Shown here: positions 18,589 to 25,969 of the stretch, piece after piece
Layout of the letters: every line of letters starts with the position of its first letter
How positions within the stretch are numbered: position 1 is the stretch's first letter
Assembly (NCBI RefSeq): GCF_018811945.1
Contig: NZ_JACRVU010000001.1
Location: forward strand, 71,476 to 135,475
Direction of reading: 5' to 3'
DNA: 64,000 nt
Source: Gluconobacter sp. P1C6_b
GTDB taxonomy: Bacteria > Pseudomonadota > Alphaproteobacteria > Acetobacterales > Acetobacteraceae
The notes under the pieces: generated by a model
The model's database searches: none
What the model saw: only the letters and a program-made list of their open reading frames with translations
Told to the model about the DNA's origin: nothing
Position numbers and translations under genes: made by a program

Positions 18589-20854
18589 AATAATAGCGGT
18601 TGGTCAGGTTTGTCGCGTTGAGCTGCAGCTTCAGATGTTTGTTGATCTTGTAGCCGATCATACTATCCAGCGTCATGTAGCCACCCTGAACGGTCGTCGC
18701 ATAACTGCCGCGCAGATTGCTGTTGGCATCAATGCCCGCACCGAAATTGAGCCCTTTCAGACGGCCGTATGGGACGTTGTAATGCACCCAGGACTTGAAC
18801 ATGTGGTGCGGGGAATAGACGCCGCCAAAATCGCTGACCTTCGAGTTCGAGACCTTCGTATCCAGATAGGTATAGCCGATCGAGACATCGAGCCCCGGCA
18901 GGATCTCGCCATCGATCTGCGCTTCCCAGCCCTGCCGCCGGATCGGACCAGTTGTCATGTAGAACTGCGAGTGATCCGGATCCTGAACCGGCTGATTCAC
19001 GCTCTCCATCCGGAACAGGGCAGAGGAAATATTCAGTCTGCCATGGAAATATTCCGCCTTGAAACCGGTCTCGACCTGATTGCCTTCCTGCGGCTTCAGC
19101 CCGCCCCCGCGATAGGTCTGCCGACCGACCGAAGGCGTGAAGATGCTGGAATAGCTGGCATACCAGGAGATATTCGGCGTGATCTGATAGACCGTACCCA
19201 GATATGGGGTAAGCTGGCCGCGAATATCCGAGGTCGTCGTCCATTCGCTCTTCGGACCGGGGGAAACATACTGGAGCTTCTCGTAGAACCGCGACACGCG
19301 GCCGCCAAGGATCAGCGAAAGATGCCGGATCACTTCAAGACGGAGCTGTCCGTAAAAACCCCACTGATAGGCGTAGTCGTCCGTGCCGTAACCATCATCG
19401 TTCTGCTTGTAATCGATGCAGTTCGCAGCCGGCGCCTTCACGACACCCGTGTTGTTGATGCTGACATTGTTGTAAATGGCATCGCAGTTGACGTTCGCAT
19501 ACTGCGTCAGCTGCTCATAGGAATTATAGTTAAAGCCGAACAGCGCATGATGTGTGCGGTTCAGAAGGCGGAAACTGCCCTGGGCATACACATCCGCCGA
19601 GCGCGACGTGTTCTTGCCCCGCATCCCGACCACGCCGATATCCTGATACTGGAGCAGACCGGTTTTAGCGTCGATCGTCGTCCAGGGCTCGTTATACAGC
19701 GTATTGTAACTCTGGTCATAGAACGTGGCGCGCGCGGTCGCCGTCCAGTCACCCCAGAGCTTCTGGGTGATGGACGCAATCGTCTGCTGCGTCATGTAGT
19801 TGCTGTAACCCCAGCTCTGGCTCGGGTTGGCATCGCGTCCGCCATACCACAGGGTCTTTTCCGTCGTGACCGGCAGACCGTAATACGGCGCCGTGATGTC
19901 CTGCTGTTGGGCCGCATGGGAAACGAGGAACGTCGTGGTCGGCGTGACGTCCCATTCCAGCGCGCCATAGGCCTGCCATTTACGCGAATGGGAGTATTTG
20001 TAGAAAAAATCATTGTCCTGGAACAGATCGGCGGTCCGGAAGCGGAGCGTCTTCGACCGGTTCAGCGGAATGGTCATATCCACATCAGCACGATAATTGT
20101 TGAAGCTGCCGACCATGGCGGACCCATCGACCGCGAAATCCCGGCCCGGCTTCTTCGTGACCTCATTGACGACGCCACCAGCGCCACCGCCGCCCTGCAA
20201 CAGACCCGACGACCCGCGCAGCACCTCGACGCGGTCATACATGGACAGGTCAAAGGCGGCATTGTTCAGCGTGCCGGACGCATCGGGCGTGCCATCCACG
20301 GATGTTGTGAGCTGATAGCCCCGGGAATAGTAATTCGAATTGGCCGTAGAACCTGGCAGAACGCGGATTCCGTTGATCTGGCGCATGGCGTCCGCCATCG
20401 TCAGCATGTTGGAATCTTCCATGCGCTGCTGGGTGATGACCGAAACGGACTGCGGCACATCCTTGAGCGCCACGGGGCTCTTGCCCCAGGCCTCGACGGC
20501 AGGCGCCGTATAGGTGTGGTTGGTACCCAGAACCTGGATGTTTTCTGCCTCTGTCCCGTCCACATCGGCAGAAGACTGCGCGACGGCCGTGGCAGAAGCG
20601 GCGGCTACGGAAGTGGTGACAGGCGCTTTCGCAGACTGTTGCGCCGGAGCAGCAGCATGATGCGGAGTGCAGTGAACCGGGTGCAGCGTTCTGTGAGTGG
20701 CATGGCAGACGGGTGGGTGGTTTTTCGTCCGCGCCGCGACCGTATCGGCCATGGCCGCAGGGCAGACGCCTGCCATCAGGCTGCCCCAGATCAGGGCATT
20801 GTGGGAAATGGCAGAAAGGCTGAGACGACGAACTGAAGTGCCATGCTGTGTCAT
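18506..20854 (-). CDS. TonB-dependent siderophore-type receptor with His/Cys-rich N-terminus
   Basis: Outer-membrane receptor of 782 residues from the ATG at 20854, which has AGGA eight bases upstream. After a signal peptide ending near AAMA (residue 36) comes a His/Cys-rich segment (residues 46-66: seven His and two Cys), an Ala-rich linker, then a plug domain (KDVPQSVSVITQQRM, about residue 145) and a 22-strand barrel ending in LRANY. Plug and barrel are of the FhuE/FpvA siderophore class, yet no Fur box is seen upstream; the gene lies between copper genes. Two cysteines about 20 residues apart (NCDAIYNN, NCIDYKQ) likely form a disulfide in an outer loop. The ligand could be a siderophore, a copper chelate or a peptide. 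Confidence 0.88.
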   Translation of the reverse strand: MTQHGTSVRRLSLSAISHNALIWGSLMAGVCPAAMADTVAARTKNHPPVCHATHRTLHPVHCTPHHAAAPAQQSAKAPVTTSVAAASATAVAQSSADVDGTEAENIQVLGTNHTYTAPAVEAWGKSPVALKDVPQSVSVITQQRMEDSNMLTMADAMRQINGIRVLPGSTANSNYYSRGYQLTTSVDGTPDASGTLNNAAFDLSMYDRVEVLRGSSGLLQGGGGAGGVVNEVTKKPGRDFAVDGSAMVGSFNNYRADVDMTIPLNRSKTLRFRTADLFQDNDFFYKYSHSRKWQAYGALEWDVTPTTTFLVSHAAQQQDITAPYYGLPVTTEKTLWYGGRDANPSQSWGYSNYMTQQTIASITQKLWGDWTATARATFYDQSYNTLYNEPWTTIDAKTGLLQYQDIGVVGMRGKNTSRSADVYAQGSFRLLNRTHHALFGFNYNSYEQLTQYANVNCDAIYNNVSINNTGVVKAPAANCIDYKQNDDGYGTDDYAYQWGFYGQLRLEVIRHLSLILGGRVSRFYEKLQYVSPGPKSEWTTTSDIRGQLTPYLGTVYQITPNISWYASYSSIFTPSVGRQTYRGGGLKPQEGNQVETGFKAEYFHGRLNISSALFRMESVNQPVQDPDHSQFYMTTGPIRRQGWEAQIDGEILPGLDVSIGYTYLDTKVSNSKVSDFGGVYSPHHMFKSWVHYNVPYGRLKGLNFGAGIDANSNLRGSYATTVQGGYMTLDSMIGYKINKHLKLQLNATNLTNRYYYERASGVWQFNFPAAPRSFMATLRANY

Positions 20855-21006
20855 AGTGTCTGTCCTAGAGAGACATGCCGGCGCCATGCAACATCCTGCG
20901 TCCTGAAAGCATCGTGTAGCGGCATGGGGCCGGTAATGAAACGCTCCTGTTCCGAATCTGGCAGACCTGGCCCGCACCATCTTTTCAGGAGGAGACGTGT
21001 CGCGCC

Positions 21007-21219
21007 TCAGGAAACGACGTCAAATCCCGTGTCTTCGACAACGTCCCTGAAGGCGGCGGGCGAAACCTGGGCCGGGTCGTAAGACACCGTGACCTTTCCG
21101 CCATCGAGAACGATATCCACGGCCGTCACACCGTTCACGGCTTCAAGGGCGCGCTGGAGCTTACCGGAGCAGCCGTTGCAGGACATGCCCTCGACCGTCA
21201 TGTGTGCTGTTTCTGTCAT
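21007..21219 (-). CDS. copZ: CopZ-like copper chaperone (HMA domain)
   Basis: A 70-residue single HMA domain that would carry Cu(I) to CopA. The metal site is GMSCNGCSGKLQ (CxxC near residues 14-17) and the fold ends with DVVEDTGFDVVS. The ATG at 21219 is preceded by AAGGA at nine bases; a start at 21306 would extend into the promoter region and is rejected. First gene of the minus-strand copper series, behind the CsoR-like site at 21271-21292. The asparagine between the cysteines, instead of alanine or glycine, is a minor variation. Confidence 0.88.
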   Translation of the reverse strand: MTETAHMTVEGMSCNGCSGKLQRALEAVNGVTAVDIVLDGGKVTVSYDPAQVSPAAFRDVVEDTGFDVVS

Positions 21220-21270
21220 GTCACGAAATCCTTCAGAGTGAGAGCCACACCCCTGTAACGGCATATCAAC

Positions 21271-21292
21271 ATACGGTGTGGGGGTAGGGTAT
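21271..21292. promoter_or_regulatory. CsoR-operator-like site before copZ
   Basis: On the minus strand this reads ATACCCTACCCCCACACCGTAT, bounded by ATAC and GTAT, and abuts an AT-rich TATATA that may be the copZ -10 element. It shares ATACCC-ACC-CC with the site before copA. Confidence 0.45.
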
Positions 21293-21358
21293 ATATAACT
21301 ATTCACGATAAAACGATTCTAGCAATATCCAATTTTCCACTATTTTATTACGTTTTAT

Positions 21359-21375
21359 ATACCGTACTGGGGTAT
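21359..21375. promoter_or_regulatory. CsoR-operator-like site in the copZ/copL intergenic region
   Basis: ATACCGTACTGGGGTAT is a partial palindrome (ATACC and GGTAT arms). Its reverse complement, ATACCCCAGTACGGTAT, matches the pre-copA site at 13 of 17 positions. It sits about 150 bp before the plus-strand copper genes. Confidence 0.5.
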
Positions 21376-21448
21376 GCAATTTTCATATTGCCCCCGAAAC
21401 AGATTCGACAAGTCATTTTTTTTACGTCTCGAAAAATAATCTTCCCCC

Positions 21449-21465
21449 ATCCCCCCGGCGGGTAT
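21449..21465. promoter_or_regulatory. CsoR-operator-like site close to the CopL-like gene
   Basis: ATCCCCCCGGCGGGTAT, about 60 bp before the plus-strand start. The reverse complement ATACCCGCCGGGGGGAT has the same 17-bp frame as the other two sites. TATAGGAT at 21463-21470 could be a -10 element overlapping it. Confidence 0.4.
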
Positions 21466-21525
21466 AGGATCGCATCAGATTCAAACATCGAATCACCCTG
21501 TTTCTTACCCTTGCTGGGACTTCTG

Positions 21526-21921
21526 ATGGTCAGGACACATGCCCGGATCTGGATCGGCCTGCTGGCCTGCCTGCTGATGCAGGTCGGGCTTCTGCTCGGC
21601 ACGTCCACCGCGCAGGCCCGGACTGAAGCGCCCCATCACATGGTCATGGCAATGCAGCACATGGCCCATCACCAGAAGCCCGAAAGCACGGACTGCTGCA
21701 GCACGTCAGCCTTCCATGCGATTCCCCATCCCCAGCAGTCTTCCGAAGGCTGCTGCCATACGCATGTGGTCTCGACTGAACCCATGCTGACCGTGGCGTC
21801 CATCCAGCCTTCCGGTCCCGTCAGTCTGGCGGCACGGGCCTTTGCGTCCGGGCGGCACGACCGTTTCAGCGGCACCGACTGGATCCCCGCCTCCCCCCCG
21901 CCAAAACTCCGCGCGCTCTGA
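21526..21921 (+). CDS. Small His/Met/Cys-rich exported protein, CopL-like
   Basis: A 131-residue exported protein with a hydrophobic N-terminal helix (IWIGLLACLLMQVGLLLG) and a short mature part rich in metal ligands: HHMVMAMQHMAHH near residues 40-52, DCC near residue 59, HAIPHP, then GCCHTH near residue 79. By position directly upstream of the copA/pcoA-copB pair and by composition it resembles CopL of Xanthomonas, which is needed for copper induction of the oxidase operon. Sequence similarity is low, so the role is inferred. The ATG at 21526 is chosen because the signal helix starts there; longer forms would run through the promoter sites. Confidence 0.65.
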   Translation: MVRTHARIWIGLLACLLMQVGLLLGTSTAQARTEAPHHMVMAMQHMAHHQKPESTDCCSTSAFHAIPHPQQSSEGCCHTHVVSTEPMLTVASIQPSGPVSLAARAFASGRHDRFSGTDWIPASPPPKLRAL

Positions 21922-22007
21922 CACACGCCTGACAGGCGTGGACCCGTTCTGCTGCCCTCAAGAGGCAGACAGGGCCTGATCCTCTGTCATTTTCGCGGAT
22001 TTTTCTC

Positions 22008-23819
22008 ATGACCTTTCCGTCCCGCATCCGGGGCGGCCTGACACGACGACGTTTCGTAACGGGTATTGGCGCAGGCGGCCTTCTGGCGGCCCTGCCCCGC
22101 ACCTCGCACGCATTCTCGTCCAAGGCCTCTTCCGGCATCATACCCCCCATGCCGTCCGACCGGTGGGATCTGAAGATCGGCCACACGCGCATCTCGCTGG
22201 ATGGCAAGACCATGCACGCGCCGACAGCCGGAGGCACGGTGCCGGGTCCGATCCTGCGCTGGAAACAAGGCGATACCGTCAGCATCAACGTCACCAACAC
22301 GCTGAACGAGCCGACCTCGATCCACTGGCACGGCATCCGCACGCCCTCGAACATGGACGGCGTGCCGGGCATGAGCTTTGGCGGCATCGCACCGGGCGAG
22401 ACCTTCACCTATCGCTTCAAGCTCCACCAGAGCGGCACCTACTGGTATCACAGCCATTCCGGGATGCAGGAAGCGATGGGCCTGTATGGCGCACTGGTCA
22501 TTGACCCGCGCCGCCCGGACCCGAATGCCTGCGACCGCGATTACGTGATTTTCCTGGGCGAATGGACGGATGTCATGCCCGATGACATCGTCAGCAACCT
22601 CAAGATGCAGGACGATTATTACGTCTTCCGCCAGCGCACGGCAGCCTCTTTCCCGAAGGAAGCGCACGAGGCAGGAAGCGCAGGTGCAGCCCTCGCGGAC
22701 CGTCTGGCCTGGTCGAAAATGCGCATGGCCGCAACTGACATCGCGGATGTCTCGGGCGCGATCTACACCTACACGCTGAACGGTCACGCTCCGGACATGA
22801 ACTGGAGCGGGCTGTTCAAGCCCGGCGAAAAACTGCGCCTGCGCTTCATCAACGGTTCGACCATGACGTTCTTCGATGTCCGGATTCCGGGGCTTGAAAT
22901 GCTGGTCGTGCAGGCTGACGGCAACGATATCGAGCCTGTCCCAGTGGACGAATTCCGCATCGGCGTGGCCGAAACCTATGACGTCATCGTCCAGCCGAAG
23001 GACGAGCGCGCCTATGCCATTTTCGCCCAGAGCGAGGACCGCACCGGCTACGCAAGAGGCACGCTGGCCCCGCTCGAAGGGATGATTGCGCCCCTGCCAC
23101 CCATGGATCCGCGCCCGGTCCGCACCATGGTCGATATGGGCATGGGGAACATGAAGCCCGGCGAAAGCATGAAGGACATGGATATGTCGGGCGATATGTC
23201 CGGCATGAAGATGGATGGCGACATGGCCGGAATGGACATGCACGGCATGGACATGAAGGGCATGGATATGTCGGGCGATATGTCCGGCATGAAGATGGAA
23301 GTGGACGATCCCGGTCCACCGCCCATCAATGTCGAAAACCAGATGCGCGCCATGATGCCGATCGACCGGACCGGCAGCCCCGGCGACGGGCTGGAGAACA
23401 ATGGCCGCCGCGTCCTGAACTACAGACAGCTCCGCGCCACGCGCCCCGGAGCGGATTTGCGGCCGCCGACGCGGGAGATCATCCTGCATCTGACCGGCAA
23501 CATGGAACGCTATATCTGGGGCATGAACGGCCGGAAATTTTCGGAATCCGGCCCGATCCGCCTCAAGCTGGGCGAACGCGTGCGCTTTACGCTCATCAAC
23601 GACACCATGATGGAACATCCGATCCATCTGCATGGCCTGTGGAGCGAGCTGGAAAACGGTCAGGGGGACTACCGCCCCTACAAGCACACCATCATTTCCC
23701 AGCCGGGCTCGAAGCTGAGCTATCTCGTGACGGCCGATACCCCCGGCATGTGGGCGTATCACTGCCACCTGATGTATCACATGGATCTGGGCATGTTCCG
23801 CACGGTGATCGTGGCATGA
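22008..23819 (+). CDS. pcoA: Copper-resistance multicopper oxidase (PcoA/CopA type)
   Basis: Periplasmic oxidase (603 residues) that oxidises Cu(I) and lowers copper toxicity. A Tat signal (GGLTRRRFVTGIGAGGLLAALP) exports it folded. Three cupredoxin domains are present: first copper ligands in SIHWHGIR (about residue 105) and TYWYHSHSG (about residue 145), last ligands in HPIHLHG and AYHCHLMYHMDLGMF at the C-terminus, so all copper sites are intact. Between domains 2 and 3 (about residues 370-430) lies a Met-rich insert of MxGM and MDM repeats, encoded in part by a 39-bp exact direct repeat. The gene overlaps copB by ATGA. Confidence 0.95.
   Translation: MTFPSRIRGGLTRRRFVTGIGAGGLLAALPRTSHAFSSKASSGIIPPMPSDRWDLKIGHTRISLDGKTMHAPTAGGTVPGPILRWKQGDTVSINVTNTLNEPTSIHWHGIRTPSNMDGVPGMSFGGIAPGETFTYRFKLHQSGTYWYHSHSGMQEAMGLYGALVIDPRRPDPNACDRDYVIFLGEWTDVMPDDIVSNLKMQDDYYVFRQRTAASFPKEAHEAGSAGAALADRLAWSKMRMAATDIADVSGAIYTYTLNGHAPDMNWSGLFKPGEKLRLRFINGSTMTFFDVRIPGLEMLVVQADGNDIEPVPVDEFRIGVAETYDVIVQPKDERAYAIFAQSEDRTGYARGTLAPLEGMIAPLPPMDPRPVRTMVDMGMGNMKPGESMKDMDMSGDMSGMKMDGDMAGMDMHGMDMKGMDMSGDMSGMKMEVDDPGPPPINVENQMRAMMPIDRTGSPGDGLENNGRRVLNYRQLRATRPGADLRPPTREIILHLTGNMERYIWGMNGRKFSESGPIRLKLGERVRFTLINDTMMEHPIHLHGLWSELENGQGDYRPYKHTIISQPGSKLSYLVTADTPGMWAYHCHLMYHMDLGMFRTVIVA
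23177..23299 (+). repeat. 39-bp direct repeat in the pcoA Met-rich insert
   Basis: Bases 23177-23215 and 23261-23299 are identical over 39 bp and in the same frame. Each copy encodes MDMSGDMSGMKMD/E. The copies are 84 bp apart start to start, so recombination between them would remove 28 residues and keep the frame. Confidence 0.9.
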
Positions 23820-24589
23820 AACACGCCCTTTCCCGCGCGGTTCTGGCCCTCGCCGCCCTGTCCGGCACGGCCCGCGCCGACCAGCCGGTCTATCACGCCG
23901 CCGATGCGCCGGAAGCGACCCCGGTCGTCTATATCGGCAACATCAAGCCCGCCATGGATCAGGGCACCTGGCTGCACGGCATCTTCAACCAGCTTGAAGG
24001 CCGCTATGCGCCCGGTGGCACCGATTTCCGCTGGGATGGCGAAGCCTGGTTCGGCGGCGATTACAACAAGATCTGGCTGAAATCCGAAGGCACGCTCGAA
24101 AAGGGCCGCCTGAGCGATGGCGACCATGAACTGCTCTATACGCGCTCCATCTCGCCCTACTGGAACCTTCAGGGCGGCGTGCGCATGGACCTCGATGACG
24201 GTCCAACCCGCACCTGGGGCGCATTCGGAATCGAAGGTCTGGCGCTGTATGAATTCGAGTTCGGGGCCACGGCCTATGTCAGCGATCGCGGACGTTTCGC
24301 CGCCCGCATCGAGGGGTCTTACGACTTCCTGCTGACCAACCGCCTGATCCTCCAGCCCCAGGCCGAGTTCAACCTGTACACGAAATCCGACGCGGGACGT
24401 CAGGCTGGCGCCGGTCTATCGGATGTCGATGCCGGTCTGCGCCTGCGATACGAAATCTGGCGGAAATTCGCGCCCTACGTAGCCGTGACCTACTCCGGAT
24501 ATCTCACCCAGGCCCGCCGGATCGCCCGTGACCAGCACGACGACACCGGCTCCGTCCGCTTCAGCCTCGGCGTCCGAAGCTGGTTCTGA
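23816..24589 (+). CDS. copB: Copper-resistance outer-membrane protein CopB
   Basis: A 257-residue outer-membrane beta-barrel of the CopB/PcoB family, partner of the PcoA oxidase. A signal peptide (LAALSGTARA) is followed by GRYAPGGTDFRWDGEAWFGGDYNKIWLKSEG and YTRSISPYWNLQGGVRMD, both typical of CopB. Repeated blocks such as LILQPQAEFNLYTKSD and RYEIWRKFAPYVAVTYSG are barrel strands, and the protein ends in a phenylalanine as expected for outer-membrane proteins. Its ATG overlaps the pcoA stop. The N-terminal Met-rich part of longer CopB proteins is absent here. Confidence 0.93.
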   Translation: MKHALSRAVLALAALSGTARADQPVYHAADAPEATPVVYIGNIKPAMDQGTWLHGIFNQLEGRYAPGGTDFRWDGEAWFGGDYNKIWLKSEGTLEKGRLSDGDHELLYTRSISPYWNLQGGVRMDLDDGPTRTWGAFGIEGLALYEFEFGATAYVSDRGRFAARIEGSYDFLLTNRLILQPQAEFNLYTKSDAGRQAGAGLSDVDAGLRLRYEIWRKFAPYVAVTYSGYLTQARRIARDQHDDTGSVRFSLGVRSWF

Positions 24590-24624
24590 TCATTCCTGTT
24601 CAATCACAACGAAAGCCCAACATC

Positions 24625-24957
24625 ATGCGCAAGATTTTCCTCGCACTGAGCATCCTTCTCGCCACCGGCATGGCGCACGCCGCCGACCCGTCGATGTCCG
24701 GCATGGATATGAGCCACATGGACATGAGTGGCGGCAAGATGTCCATGCCGTCATCCAGCCCCCAGAATCCGCTGGCCGGGCTGAGCATGGATCAGCAGAT
24801 GGTCCTGTGCTCGCATCTGCAGACGCTCAGCAGGCAGCGGAGCACCCTGACGCCGAAAATGAAGCAGCAGCTCGCCGCCTGTCAGAAAATGGACATGGGC
24901 ATGTCGAACTCGTCCATGCAGGGCCAGCCCGCACCCGGCGAAACGCTGGACCGCTGA
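24625..24957 (+). CDS. Small Met-rich exported protein of the copper cluster
   Basis: A 110-residue protein with a signal peptide (IFLALSILLATGMAHA) and two Met-rich patches: MSGMDMSHMDMSGGKMSM near residues 24-41 and MDMGMSNSSM near residues 90-99. The middle (DQQMVLCSHLQTLSRQRSTLTPKMKQQLAACQKM) is helical with two cysteines. It belongs to no family I can name. Its position 35 bp after copB and the MDM/MSGM motifs shared with the PcoA insert point to periplasmic copper binding. Last gene of the plus-strand copper series, convergent with csoR. Confidence 0.7.
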   Translation: MRKIFLALSILLATGMAHAADPSMSGMDMSHMDMSGGKMSMPSSSPQNPLAGLSMDQQMVLCSHLQTLSRQRSTLTPKMKQQLAACQKMDMGMSNSSMQGQPAPGETLDR

Positions 24958-24970
24958 ACGCGCAGGGTTT

Positions 24971-25312
24971 TCAGCGCATCATCCGGCGGACGACCTGGAG
25001 AAGCTCGTCGATCGCGTCTTCCCCACCGTCGTCCTGCACCGCGCGGCGCACGCAGCCATTGGCGTGGGACGACAGGATCTGGATGGACACACCATCCAGT
25101 GCCGATTTGATGGCCGAGATCTGGGTCAGAATGTCGACGCAGTAGCGGTCGTTCTCGATCATGTTGAGAACACCGCCGACCTGCCCTTCGATCCGGCGGA
25201 CCCGGTTCGTCAGGGCCTTCTTGCGGGGCTGTTCGACACGCCGGCTGTCATCGTCCAGCGGCGCGCAGCTCTCGCAGACATCCACTGCATGTTCTTTATG
25301 GGATAGTGCCAT
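24971..25312 (-). CDS. csoR: CsoR-family copper-sensing repressor
   Basis: A 113-residue all-helical metal sensor of the CsoR/RcnR/FrmR family. The DNA-binding start is KKALTNRVRRIEGQVGGVLNMIE (residues 31-53). The metal ligands are Cys58 (DRYCVDIL), His83 and Cys87 (SSHANGC), the C-H-C pattern of Cu(I)-binding CsoR; FrmR and RcnR differ at these places. An extra N-terminal tail carries CESC (residues 13-16), not typical of short CsoR proteins. It ends 13 bp from the last copper gene, convergently, and is the likely repressor of both copper series. Confidence 0.88.
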   Translation of the reverse strand: MALSHKEHAVDVCESCAPLDDDSRRVEQPRKKALTNRVRRIEGQVGGVLNMIENDRYCVDILTQISAIKSALDGVSIQILSSHANGCVRRAVQDDGGEDAIDELLQVVRRMMR

Positions 25313-25483
25313 TCCAGGATCCGCCCTCTGCCAGACATTCCGAACGTAACATCATGGGTTCATGCCCGCCCAATCCGGCGCCCACAGGCCGGTGTATGCC
25401 CCCCTGCGTCCGGAATTTCCAGTCCAACGATACCCTCTCGTGTTTCGGGATCGGAAAAAACCGAGTCTCACGGCAGGAAAAAC

Positions 25484-25499
25484 ATACCCCCTCCTCCCC
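25484..25499. promoter_or_regulatory. Possible CsoR-type site upstream of csoR
   Basis: ATACCCCCTCCTCCCC resembles the left half of the copper-site motif (ATACCCC-CC). It lies about 170 bp before csoR and 190 bp before feoA, and lacks the right TAT end. Weak. Confidence 0.25.
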
Positions 25500-25618
25500 G
25501 GACAGTCAGGTCTTTCCTGTTGTTCCGGCTGCTTCTGCCGCGCCCTGCTCCCCTGACGGCGGGTTTCATAAAATTTATTATAAAACCGGCAGTTTCGTTC
25601 AGTCTGCAGCACTCTTGA

Positions 25619-25633
25619 TGCAAATCATTCTCA
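25619..25633. promoter_or_regulatory. Fur box before feoAB
   Basis: TGCAAATCATTCTCA agrees with the 7-1-7 Fur consensus TGATAAT-N-ATTATCA at 11 of 14 positions and lies directly upstream of feoA. It predicts repression of the ferrous iron transporter when iron is plentiful. Confidence 0.7.
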
Positions 25634-25685
25634 CTCCTCTTCCCGGACGGGCAGGATGCGCCTATCTAGGATGAAGGTCGGGGCT

Positions 25686-25964
25686 ATGAGCCGCCGCCAC
25701 ATTCACCGGGGTACGGAACTGATGTTGTATCTGGATACACTGCCCATGGGCACACATGCCGTGATCGAGAAGGTCGAGCAGCGTGCATCCCTGGACCCGA
25801 TTGCCACACGTCTGGGAGAGCTGGGTTTTGTACCCGGTGAAGCCGTGCAGGTAGTCGCAACCGGACCGATGGGCAGGGATCCGATTGCCGTGCGTCTTGG
25901 GACGTCGCGCTTTGCCCTGCGCCGGGGTGAAGCCGCGCGCGTGGGTCTGCGGACTGCCGCCTGA
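25686..25964 (+). CDS. feoA: Ferrous iron transport protein FeoA
   Basis: Small cytoplasmic SH3-like protein (92 residues) that assists the FeoB iron transporter. The FeoA domain is seen from LDTLPMGTHAVIEKV, through RLGELGFVPGEAVQVVATGPMGRDPIAVRLGTSRFALRR, to the end. I chose the ATG at 25686, which has GAAGG upstream; ATGs at 25656, 25671 and 25722 are alternatives. It is followed after 5 bp by feoB and sits behind a Fur box. Confidence 0.9.
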   Translation: MSRRHIHRGTELMLYLDTLPMGTHAVIEKVEQRASLDPIATRLGELGFVPGEAVQVVATGPMGRDPIAVRLGTSRFALRRGEAARVGLRTAA

Positions 25965-25969
25965 TCTCC

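Larger units (their letters stand above)
21220..21525. other. Divergent copper promoter region
   Basis: A 306-bp AT-rich gap between the copZ series (minus) and the copL-pcoA-copB series (plus). It holds three CsoR-operator-like sites and no credible gene. No CueR-type palindrome was recognised. Confidence 0.55.
25313..25685. other. Divergent csoR/feoA intergenic region
   Basis: A 373-bp gap without a credible gene. It contains the weak ATACCCC motif at 25484, an AT-rich stretch at 25565-25585 and a Fur box at 25619-25633. Confidence 0.55.

Noticed and set aside
18635-20836. Long open frame of 733 residues on the plus strand
   Set aside because: It runs antisense to the TonB receptor, whose frame has clear plug and barrel motifs. 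The product has no domain; it reflects GC-rich third positions.
21987-23780. Long His-rich open frame of 597 residues on the minus strand
   Set aside because: Antisense to pcoA. The apparent HVHSGHVAIHLHAGH repeats are only the reverse of the Met-rich codons, not a metal-binding protein.
25352-25612. Open frame of 86 residues (minus strand) in the csoR/feoA gap
   Set aside because: No ribosome site, Arg-rich shadow-like composition, and it covers probable promoter elements.
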